From Modestobacter sp. (GTDB lineage: Bacteria > Actinomycetota > Actinomycetes > Mycobacteriales > Geodermatophilaceae), in NCBI GenBank assembly GCA_025965635.1, contig JAOPWO010000338.1, forward strand, positions 1 to 16,106: a stretch of DNA of 16,106 nt, read 5' to 3'. The position numbers and the translations under genes were made by a program. Below, piece by piece: positions 1-6,034 of this stretch. Within the stretch, counting starts at the first letter, position 1, and each line of letters opens with the position of its first letter. The notes beneath the pieces are model-generated. The model was not told the origin of the DNA and made no database searches. It saw nothing but the letters and a program-made list of their open reading frames with translations.

Positions 1-626
1 GCCGCGGTCGAGGGAAGGATCATGAGCAGCACGTCGGTGCCCCCGAGCTCGGCCGGCAGGTCGTCCTCGGTGACCACGGCGAACCCGGAGCGCTCCCCCG
101 CGCTGCGCCCGACGCCGCGGACCTCCGCGCCGAGCCCGCGCAGCAGCGGCGCCAGGTGCCGGCCGATGTTGCCGAACCCCCAGACGAGCACGCGGGCGCC
201 GAGCAGCGTGGTCACCGCGCCGTCGGGGTGCAGCGGCTGCAGTCCGCCCAGGTCGTCGGCCCAGCGGTGCTCGGCCTGTGCCCGCGCGGCGGCGGGCAGC
301 CGGCGCACGAGGGCGAGCACCAGCGCCAGGGCGTGCTCGGCGACCGGCACGTCGTGCAGGCCGGTGCCGGCGGTGATGAGGACGTCGTCGGGGAAGCGTG
401 CGGCGAGGACGGCGTCCGGACCGGCGGCCAGGGTCTGCACCCAGCGCAGCCGGGGCATCCGGCCGGCGACGGCGGCGAGGTCGGCGCCGGAGTTGCCCCA
501 CACCACCAGCGCCTCGGCGTCCAGGTGCTCGTCCGGCACGGGACCGGCCACCTCGTAGGTGACCGCCTCCACCTCGGCCGGCAGCACCGGGTCCAGCGGG
601 AGGGAGTTCGGGAGCAGCAGCTTCAT
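1..626 (-). CDS. D-2-hydroxyacid dehydrogenase (C-terminus off the left edge)
   Basis: The 208 codons seen encode the N-terminal catalytic half and the beginning of the nucleotide-binding domain of a D-isomer-specific 2-hydroxyacid dehydrogenase, a family that reduces 2-keto acids to D-2-hydroxyacids (or the reverse) with NAD(P)H in the cytoplasm. The Rossmann loop GFGNIG is at about residues 150-155. The second strand ends GVGRS rather than in an acidic residue, which may hint at NADP preference (inference). The catalytic Arg, Glu and His lie beyond the edge, so activity cannot be judged. The ATG at 624-626 is preceded by GAGAGAGG about 10 nt upstream, and the protein begins MKLLLPNSLP as expected for the family. 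It is separated from the formamidase by 617 bp and a hairpin, so it is probably its own transcription unit. Its substrate is unknown. Confidence 0.85.
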   Translation of the reverse strand, partial: MKLLLPNSLPLDPVLPAEVEAVTYEVAGPVPDEHLDAEALVVWGNSGADLAAVAGRMPRLRWVQTLAAGPDAVLAARFPDDVLITAGTGLHDVPVAEHALALVLALVRRLPAAARAQAEHRWADDLGGLQPLHPDGAVTTLLGARVLVWGFGNIGRHLAPLLRGLGAEVRGVGRSAGERSGFAVVTEDDLPAELGGTDVLLMILPSTA

Positions 627-660
627 CGGGTGGTGGCCTCTCTCGGGATGCAGGCGTGCC

Positions 661-686
661 GGCCGGTCACCGGGCCGGGACCGGCC
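661..686. other. Perfect inverted repeat upstream of the dehydrogenase
   Basis: GGCCGGTC at 661-668 and GACCGGCC at 679-686 form an 8-bp perfect inverted repeat with a 10-nt spacer, 35-60 nt upstream of the dehydrogenase start. It could be an operator or a leader hairpin for that gene. In DNA this GC-rich, such repeats also arise by chance, so the function is only a possibility. Confidence 0.25.
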
Positions 687-750
687 GTGCGGACCCGTGG
701 CGGAGCGGACCCGGCAGCAGCACACCGCCATCGTGCAGAGCTGCCGCGCG

Positions 751-792
751 GCTGTCCGACCCGGCCCTCCGGCTGTCCGACCCGGCCCTCCG
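751..792. repeat. 21-bp direct tandem repeat, two perfect copies
   Basis: A 21-bp unit beginning GCTGTCCGAC is repeated exactly at 751-771 and 772-792. A degenerate third start (GCTGGCCCGG) follows from 793. It lies in the non-coding stretch between the dehydrogenase and the monooxygenase remnant. No protein frame appears to explain it. Slippage during decay of this region is the simplest reading. Confidence 0.85.
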
Positions 793-823
793 GCTGGCCC
801 GGGCCGGGCTGCCGCGGATGTGA

Positions 824-1188
824 CGGGACCGCTGGTGGCGGATGCACGACCGCGACCCGGTCATGAACGGGGTCCAGGGCCGCCTCGCGCCCACCGGGGA
901 CGCCGCACACCCGCCGCTGCGCAGGGGGCGGTCATGGCCATCGAGGACGCCGGGGCCCTCTCCGCGCACGTCGGAGCGCAGCTCGCCGCCGGGCACCCGG
1001 AGGGGGATGCCACGTTGGCCGCCCAACCAGTCCGGCGCCGAGCGGGAGGCACGGGACGCCGTGCCGCGCGGGCGCGAGGAGCACGACGACGGCTTCGTCG
1101 ACTGCTGCACGGGCCCACTGCGCTCACGCCCGACCAGGAGCCGCCGACGTTCACGCCGCAGCCGCTCGAGCTGCCCGCCGACGCCTGA
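824..1188 (+). pseudogene. Decayed 3' end of an FAD-dependent monooxygenase
   Basis: Pieces of the C-terminal half of a PHBH/UbiH-type flavin monooxygenase are readable in two alternating frames. From 824 one frame gives RDRWWRMHDRDPV, then GRLAPTGDAAHP, which is the conserved flavin-contacting GD..HP motif. A frameshift near 912-922 moves to another frame reading AQGAVMAIEDAGALS, which normally follows GDAAHP after a short proline-rich loop. That loop is missing, so a small deletion probably caused the shift. Around 1020-1110 the coding signature (G/C in third positions) moves frame again. It returns to the second frame for an ending LTPDQEPPTF ... LELPADA with a TGA at 1186-1188. The FAD-binding N-terminal half is absent; a TGA at 821-823 precedes the readable part. 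The product cannot be functional. The gene may once have belonged to the neighbouring catabolic cluster (inference). Confidence 0.7.
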
Positions 1189-1194
1189 GCCGGG

Positions 1195-1227
1195 CGGGCG
1201 TCCGCCCAGGTCGTCGGCGGACGTCCG
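1195..1227. terminator. Bidirectional hairpin between the monooxygenase remnant and the formamidase
   Basis: A 12-bp stem (CGGGCGTCCGCC at 1195-1206 with GGCGGACGTCCG at 1216-1227, one G-U pair) encloses a 9-nt loop. It lies 6 bp after the remnant's stop and 16 bp after the formamidase stop. There is no T tract, which is usual for actinobacterial terminators. It would end the minus-strand amidase operon. Confidence 0.6.
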
Positions 1228-1243
1228 GGCCCGGCCGGTGGGC

Positions 1244-2284
1244 TCAGCCGCCGCTCGGGCCCCGCGGGGCCTCCGCGGGGCGTCGGGTCGCCCGCACCTG
1301 CTCCGGTGGCCCCCAGCCGGCGCCGGTGCCGTCGGTGTGCACCACCTCGTCCTCCCAGGGAAGCCGGTAGGAGCCGGCCACCAGGTCCTGCATGTACGTG
1401 TAGGGACAATCCCGTGCCCCGCCCGGGACCGCGACGTACCCGCGGTGCCCCAGCTGGTAGATGTTGTTCTCCACGCCCCAGCCGCGCCGTGCCTCGTCGG
1501 CCCGGGCCGGCACCACCTCGGCGGTCACCACCCGGTCGGGGAAGCCGTCACCCTGCGCCAGCACCGTGCCGTCGACGTCGCAGACCATCGCCTCGCCCTG
1601 CGACCAGATGCCGGTGGCGTCCGGCCCCGCCAGGCAGACCGAGGCGGTGTAGGCGAGGTTGTGGAAGGCGTTGGTCTGGTTGGTGATCCGCCAGGAGTGC
1701 TGGATCGGGTAGGTGTAGCCCGCCGTCCGCAGGATGACGTTCGCGCCGCGGTAGGCGGCTTCCCGGGCCACCTCCGGGAGCATCCCGTCGTGGCAGATGA
1801 CCAGCGCCAGCCGCGACCCGGCCGGGCCGTCGCAGACGGGGACGCCCAGGTCGCCGGGCTGCCACGGCTCCATCGGCACCCATGGGTGCAGCTTGCGGTA
1901 GTACAGCTTCACCTCACCGGCGTCGTCGACGATGATCCCGCTGTTCCACGGTGCGCCGTCGGGGTTGCGCTCCATGAGCGAGAAGCACCCCCAGACGCCC
2001 GCCTCCGCGCACGCCGCGCGCAGCAGGGCGATCTCCGGGCCGTCCAGGTCCACGAGCAGGGCGTCGTCCAGCCAGCTGTCCGGGTCCAGGCCGTTGAGGC
2101 TGTACTCGGGGAACACCAGCAGGTCCAGGGTCGGCAGGCCACGCTTGGCGCCGCGCACCTGGTCGGCGAGCCGGCGGGCCGTGTCCATCAGGTGGCCGGG
2201 TTCGGTGACCACCGGCACCCGGGCCTGCACCAGACCCAGGACGAGCGCGCCGGGTGAGGGGTTGAGACCGCCGAGGCCGGTCAT
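1244..2284 (-). CDS. amiF: Formamidase, AmiF-type nitrilase superfamily
   Basis: This 346-residue protein belongs to the carbon-nitrogen hydrolase superfamily and matches the AmiF formamidase pattern (formamide to formate and ammonia, EC 3.5.1.49) along its whole length. The catalytic Glu-Lys-Cys set is visible as FPEYS (E60), YYRKLHPW (K131) and ICHDGM (C164). The second conserved Glu is in PMEPW (E139). AmiF-typical stretches follow, including REAAYRGANV, the GEAMVCDVDGT segment and NNIYQLGHRGYVA near the C-terminus. E60 has the same number as I recall for the Helicobacter pylori enzyme, which supports the ATG at 2282-2284. An AGGA lies 7 nt upstream of that ATG, and the ATG overlaps the stop of a 14-codon leader as ATGA. 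It is the last gene of the cassette and would release ammonia and formate from the final intermediate. An aliphatic amidase (AmiE-like) activity is the main alternative. Confidence 0.9.
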   Translation of the reverse strand: MTGLGGLNPSPGALVLGLVQARVPVVTEPGHLMDTARRLADQVRGAKRGLPTLDLLVFPEYSLNGLDPDSWLDDALLVDLDGPEIALLRAACAEAGVWGCFSLMERNPDGAPWNSGIIVDDAGEVKLYYRKLHPWVPMEPWQPGDLGVPVCDGPAGSRLALVICHDGMLPEVAREAAYRGANVILRTAGYTYPIQHSWRITNQTNAFHNLAYTASVCLAGPDATGIWSQGEAMVCDVDGTVLAQGDGFPDRVVTAEVVPARADEARRGWGVENNIYQLGHRGYVAVPGGARDCPYTYMQDLVAGSYRLPWEDEVVHTDGTGAGWGPPEQVRATRRPAEAPRGPSGG

Positions 2285-2325
2285 CGGGCCGTCCTGGGAC
2301 GGCGGCGGACGGGGTGGGGGTTCAC
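2281..2325 (-). CDS. Possible 14-residue leader peptide coupled to the formamidase
   Basis: A perfect AGGAGG (2331-2336) stands 5 nt before a GTG at 2323-2325. That GTG opens a short frame, MNPHPVRRRPRTAR, whose TGA overlaps the formamidase ATG as ATGA. The formamidase itself has only a weak AGGA, and the strong site is 46 nt from its start, too far to serve it directly. The strong ribosome binding site therefore probably loads ribosomes on the leader, which then pass to the formamidase by termination-reinitiation. The peptide is rich in Arg and Pro, and no regulatory residue run is obvious. It could be only a coupling device with no function of its own. Confidence 0.45.
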   Translation of the reverse strand: MNPHPVRRRPRTAR

Positions 2326-2366
2326 GGGGGCCTCCTGACGGGCAGGGATCGGGACGGGACGGCGGC

Positions 2367-3803
2367 TCACGACGTCGGCGGCCACCGGTCGGCCCACGGT
2401 GCCGCCGCCTCGAACGCCGCCGAGGCGCGCAGCACCGTGGCGTCGGCGAGGTGCCGGCCGACGATCTGCAGACCGATCGGCAGCCCGGTCGCCGTCGTCC
2501 CGGCGGGGACGCTGGCCGCGGGCTGGCCGGTCATGTTCAGCGGGGAGGTGAAGCCGAGCCAGGCGGTCGGGGCGACCATCCGGCCGTCGATGCGCTCGGG
2601 CCCCTGCACGTCGACCGGGAACGGCGGGACGGCGAGGGTCGGGGTGAGCAGCAGGTCGTAGCCGGCCATGAACCGCGACATCCGGTTCACCACCCGCTTG
2701 CGGGCGACGACCGCGTCGGTGAACTGCTCGGCGGACCACGGCTGGGCGAGCAAGGCCACCAGGTGCGGGGACATCTGGTCGCCGTACTGCTCGGCCATCG
2801 CCCGCATGCCCCGCAGGTCCGACTCGTTCATGACCATCGCCCAGAAGTCCGCCGCGGGGTCGGGCCACCCCGGGTCGGCCTCCTCCACGGTGCAGCCCAG
2901 GTCGTCGGCGAACACCCGGGCCGCCCGCGCGGTGACCTCGCGGACCTCCGGGTCGACGGCCAGATAGCCGAGGTCGGCGCTGTAGGCGACGCGGAGCCCG
3001 GCGATGCCCCCGTCGGCCGCACGGTCCCAGTCGACGTCCCCGGCGGGCAGCGAGTGCCGGTCCCGGGGGTCGGGGCCGGCGAGCACCGACATCAGCAGCG
3101 CGGCATCGGCGACGGTGCGGGTCATCGGCCCGATGTGCTCCAGCCCCTCCCAGCTGCTCATCCCGGGGTACCGCTCGTCCCGGGTGGCCGGGTAGAGCGG
3201 CACCCGGCCCATCGACGCCTTGAACCCGTAGATGCCGCAGTGCGCCGCCGGGATCCGGACCGAGCCGCCCCCGTCGCTGCCCAGGGCCAGCGGGGCCATG
3301 CCGGTCGCGACCGCGATGCCCGAGCCCGCGCTCGACCCACCCGGGGTCAACGCCGGGTCCCAGGGGTTGCGCGCGGTCTCGCCGATCGGGTTGTGCCCGA
3401 CGCCGCTGTAGCCGAACTCCGGCACGGTGGTCTTGCCCAGCACCACCGCGCCGGCGGCCTTCACCCGCTCGACCACGATGTCGTCCTCGTCGGGCACGAA
3501 GTCGCGGTAGGCCGGTGACCCCGAGCGGGTGGGGATGCCCGCGGTCGCGATGAGGTCCTTGACGGCGATCGGCACGCCGGCCAGTGGCCCGACGTCGTCC
3601 CCGGCCGCCAGGGCCGCGTCGACCGATCGGGCCTGCTCGCGGGCGAGGTCGGCGGTCAGCTCGACGAAGGCGTGCAGCCGCCCGTCGAGCGCCTCCACCC
3701 GCCGCAGTGCGGCGTCGGTGACCTCGGCGGCGGAGACCTCCCGGTCGCGGATCCGCCGGGCCAGGTCGGTCGCCGGCAGGCCGGCGAGTCCAGTGTCGGT
3801 CAT
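2367..3803 (-). CDS. Amidase-signature family hydrolase (second of the cluster)
   Basis: This 478-residue enzyme has the Ser-cisSer-Lys triad of the amidase-signature family, which hydrolyses amide bonds in the cytoplasm. The Lys is in IAVKDL (K82), the cis-Ser in GGSSAGSG (S157) and the nucleophile in GSDGGGSVRIP (S181). The family C-terminal block GLPIGLQIVG is also present. Its ATG (3801-3803) overlaps the stop of the permease gene as ATGA, and GAGGAG lies 10 nt upstream, so translation is coupled. The substrate cannot be read from the sequence. Position between a nucleobase-type permease and a formamidase suggests a small amide made during breakdown of the imported compound. It shares triad spacing with the other amidase of the cluster, but the sequences differ strongly elsewhere, so they probably act on different intermediates. 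It is not a GatA: no gatB or gatC is nearby. Confidence 0.88.
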   Translation of the reverse strand: MTDTGLAGLPATDLARRIRDREVSAAEVTDAALRRVEALDGRLHAFVELTADLAREQARSVDAALAAGDDVGPLAGVPIAVKDLIATAGIPTRSGSPAYRDFVPDEDDIVVERVKAAGAVVLGKTTVPEFGYSGVGHNPIGETARNPWDPALTPGGSSAGSGIAVATGMAPLALGSDGGGSVRIPAAHCGIYGFKASMGRVPLYPATRDERYPGMSSWEGLEHIGPMTRTVADAALLMSVLAGPDPRDRHSLPAGDVDWDRAADGGIAGLRVAYSADLGYLAVDPEVREVTARAARVFADDLGCTVEEADPGWPDPAADFWAMVMNESDLRGMRAMAEQYGDQMSPHLVALLAQPWSAEQFTDAVVARKRVVNRMSRFMAGYDLLLTPTLAVPPFPVDVQGPERIDGRMVAPTAWLGFTSPLNMTGQPAASVPAGTTATGLPIGLQIVGRHLADATVLRASAAFEAAAPWADRWPPTS

Positions 3804-5161
3804 GGGTGCTCCACTCCTCGGGTGGTGGATCGGACGGCCGGCTGGGGAACGGGCTGGGTGCTGCCCATCCGGCCGCTGAGCGCCTGGATCGCAACGTAGG
3901 CGACCGCGCCGATGACGATCCCCGCGATGGCCTCGCTCAGGTGCGGCGCCCAGCGGTGCACGGCGTAGGCGCCGGCGGCGCCGATCGCCCAGGCCAGCAG
4001 CGGCTGGACCCGCAGCACGCTGACCGGCCGGCGCTGCGCCCACCGGGTGAGCAGCTGGTCGACGATCAGCACCGCCCCGATCGGCGGGACGAAGATGCCG
4101 AGCAGGTTCAGCCAGGTGGCGAAGTGGCTCCACACGCCGGCCAGGGCGGCGATGAGCCCGATCACGCCGAGTACCACGGTGAGCACGCGCATCCGGCTGC
4201 CGGTGAGCTGGCTCCAGCCCACCGCGCCGTTGTAGAGGCAGTGCGTGCAGACCGAGCCGAGGTTGGCGAAGACGAAGACGACGGCCAGCGTGGAGAGCAC
4301 CCAGCCGTGCGAGGTCAGGATGCCGAGGAAGTCACCGCCGTTGACGGCGGGGGCGGTGGCCGCGCCGGCCGCCACGATCAGGCCGCCGACCAGCAGGGCG
4401 ATGAAGTTGGCGACCGGGAAGGCGGACAGCGTGGCGAGCACGGCCTCGCGGCCGGTGCGCGACCAGCGGGTGAAGTCGGCGGTCATCGTGCCCGAGTCGA
4501 CGAACCCGGCGATCACCACGGTGATGGCCGCGCCGATGCTCAGCACGCCGGCGTCGGGGCCGCCCCCCGCATAGGAGGTGATGCCGGAGAACCCGCCGTC
4601 CCGGGCCGCGAACACCAGCGCCACTCCCCCGAGCACCACGAACAGCGGAGCGGCGATCAGGCCGATGACGGTCAGCGCGCGGATACCGACGAAGGTGATC
4701 GCGATGTAGAGCACGCCGGCCAGCGCGATCGTCGCCGTCTCGTTCCAGCCGAGCGCCGCGTGCAGCGTGGCCCCGGTCAACCCGGTCTGGAAGGCGAACC
4801 AGCCGATCACCACGGTGGACAGGAAGCCCGCGGCGATGGCGGCCCCGCGCCGGCCGAAGGTCTCGGCGGCGGTGAGGGCGAAGTTCTTGCCGGTCCGGCC
4901 GGCCAGGTAGCTCAGCGCGCCCACGTAGAGCGCCAGGACGACGTTGCCGACCACGATCGCGGCCATGCCACGCCAGAAACCGAGGCCGTAGACGATCGTG
5001 CCGCCGAAGATCGCGTTGGTCAGGATCATCGGGAAGCCGAACCAGACGGCCGACACCGAGCCCAGGGAGCGGCGACGGCTGGGTGGGACCGGTTCGTGCT
5101 CGTACTCGGACTCGAGTCCGTGGTGCTCGGTGGAGACGGGGGTGTCGGTGGCAGCGCTCAC
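3800..5161 (-). CDS. NCS1-family permease (cytosine/purine/hydantoin type)
   Basis: This 453-residue integral membrane protein has about twelve hydrophobic helices and the NCS1 (CodB-like) signature. The first helices carry VWFGFPMILTNAIFGGTI, with SYLAGRTGKNFALTA soon after. The late region contains NLLGIFVPPIGAVLIVDQL, the conserved PP-IG-V-I-D block of this family. NCS1 proteins import nucleobases, hydantoins, allantoin and related ring amides with a cation. The start is GTG at 5159-5161 with GGAAGG about 6 nt upstream, followed by a hydrophilic cytoplasmic N-terminus of about 35 residues. The stop overlaps the start of the downstream amidase. It lies 60 bp after pxpA in a GGGAC-rich spacer. 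Its presence is the best clue that the cassette handles an imported cyclic nitrogen compound. The exact ligand is unknown. Confidence 0.87.
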   Translation of the reverse strand: MSAATDTPVSTEHHGLESEYEHEPVPPSRRRSLGSVSAVWFGFPMILTNAIFGGTIVYGLGFWRGMAAIVVGNVVLALYVGALSYLAGRTGKNFALTAAETFGRRGAAIAAGFLSTVVIGWFAFQTGLTGATLHAALGWNETATIALAGVLYIAITFVGIRALTVIGLIAAPLFVVLGGVALVFAARDGGFSGITSYAGGGPDAGVLSIGAAITVVIAGFVDSGTMTADFTRWSRTGREAVLATLSAFPVANFIALLVGGLIVAAGAATAPAVNGGDFLGILTSHGWVLSTLAVVFVFANLGSVCTHCLYNGAVGWSQLTGSRMRVLTVVLGVIGLIAALAGVWSHFATWLNLLGIFVPPIGAVLIVDQLLTRWAQRRPVSVLRVQPLLAWAIGAAGAYAVHRWAPHLSEAIAGIVIGAVAYVAIQALSGRMGSTQPVPQPAVRSTTRGVEHP

Positions 5162-5185
5162 GGTGGACCTTCCGGAGTGGACGGC

Positions 5186-5217
5186 GGGACGGGACGGGAC
5201 GGGGCGGGACGGGGCGG
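5186..5217 (+). repeat. GGGAC/GGGGC pentamer run with G-quadruplex potential
   Basis: The spacer between pxpA and the permease holds six consecutive 5-bp units of GGGAC or GGGGC and two further G. It carries at least six G-tracts of three or more with 1-2 nt between them, enough for a G-quadruplex on the plus strand (the template strand for these genes). The mRNA would carry the C-rich complement. It sits about 25-55 nt upstream of the permease GTG. Confidence 0.8.
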
Positions 5218-5221
5218 TGCG

Positions 5222-6034
5222 TCAGGGGCGGTGCGCGGGAGCAGGTCGGGGAAGCGGGGCGGTGGCGTGCGGCGCGGCGAGGCCACAGCCGGCGGCGAGC
5301 AGCCGGTCCCGGACGGCGGCGAGGACGGCGGGCGCGCCGGGGGTGTCGCTGTGCACGCAGACCGTCCCGACGGTGCCGAAGACCGGATCGCTGAGCAGCT
5401 CGACGGCGCGGCCGGCGGCGTCGTCGGGTGAACCGACGTCCGCCGTGGTCCAGCCGAACATCCGGACCTCCGCGCCCCGGTAGGGCCGGTCGGCGAAGTA
5501 CTCCTCGACCACCCGCAGCCCGGCTGCGGCAGCGGCCGCGCCGAGCGCCGAGCCGGGCAGCGCGAAGACGGCGAGGTCGGGGTCGAAGGCGGTGACCGCG
5601 GCGGTGGTGGCCTCGGCCAGGCCCGGGTCGGCGTTGGCCATCATGTAGAGCGCGCCGTGCAGCTTGAGGTGCGCCAGCGGCAGCCCGGCGGCCCGGAGGA
5701 AGCCCGACAGCGCCCCCATCTGGGCCAGGCACAGGTCACGCACCTCGACCGGGGTCACCGGGATCATCCGACGGCCGAATCCCGCCCGGTCGGCCAGCCC
5801 GACGTGGGCTCCGACCGCGACCCCGTGCTGCTGGGCGAGCGCGACGCTCTCCCGCATGGTGCGCGGGTCGCCGGCATGCGCGCCGCAGGCGACGTTGGCC
5901 GAGGTGAGCAGCGGCATCAGCGCCTCGTCGGCGCCGTACCGGTAGACCCCGAAGCTCTCGCCGAGGTCGGCGTTGAGGTCGAGCACCCGCCCGTCGAGGC
6001 GGCCGGCGGAGCCGCGCCGCGCCGCGCCGCTCAT
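5222..6034 (-). CDS. pxpA: LamB/YcsF family protein (PxpA-like 5-oxoprolinase subunit A)
   Basis: This 270-residue protein has the LamB/YcsF fold. The motifs are LNADLGESFG (residues 20-29), SANVACGAHAGDP (45-57), GAHVGLADRAGFGRR (75-89) and HLKLHGALY. In the characterised system PxpA joins PxpB and PxpC to hydrolyse 5-oxoproline with ATP. No PxpB or PxpC is in this window. Two blocks differ from the forms I know (GAHPxYPDxxGFGRR and VKPHGALYN), so this may be a divergent subfamily acting on another lactam or ring amide (inference). The ATG at 6032-6034 overlaps the upstream amidase stop as ATGA. An internal GTG at codon 17, just before LDLNADLGE, is an alternative start. It is coupled with the amidase and lies before the permease, which places it in the ring-opening part of the proposed pathway. 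Confidence 0.85.
   Translation of the reverse strand: MSGAARRGSAGRLDGRVLDLNADLGESFGVYRYGADEALMPLLTSANVACGAHAGDPRTMRESVALAQQHGVAVGAHVGLADRAGFGRRMIPVTPVEVRDLCLAQMGALSGFLRAAGLPLAHLKLHGALYMMANADPGLAEATTAAVTAFDPDLAVFALPGSALGAAAAAAGLRVVEEYFADRPYRGAEVRMFGWTTADVGSPDDAAGRAVELLSDPVFGTVGTVCVHSDTPGAPAVLAAVRDRLLAAGCGLAAPHATAPLPRPAPAHRP
6011..6030. repeat. (GCCGC)4 pentanucleotide repeat at the pxpA start
   Basis: Four perfect copies of GCCGC lie inside codons 2-8 of pxpA as annotated, directly after its ATG. A change of one unit would shift the frame from that ATG but not from the downstream GTG at codon 17. The repeat is just outside the upstream amidase gene, so only pxpA would be affected. Confidence 0.9.

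Noticed and set aside
842..2257. Long plus-strand open frame opposite the formamidase gene
   Set aside because: It is an antisense shadow: Arg/Pro/Gly-rich without domains, while the minus strand encodes a full-length formamidase. Only its first part (before about 1190) carries the monooxygenase remnant.
1932..3518. Plus-strand open frame of 528 codons opposite the second amidase
   Set aside because: Such long frames are common in DNA this GC-rich. There is no recognisable domain, and the amidase triad is on the other strand.
3806..5431. Plus-strand open frame of 541 codons opposite the permease
   Set aside because: The composition is His/Arg/Gly/Asp-rich without membrane helices; it mirrors the permease codons.
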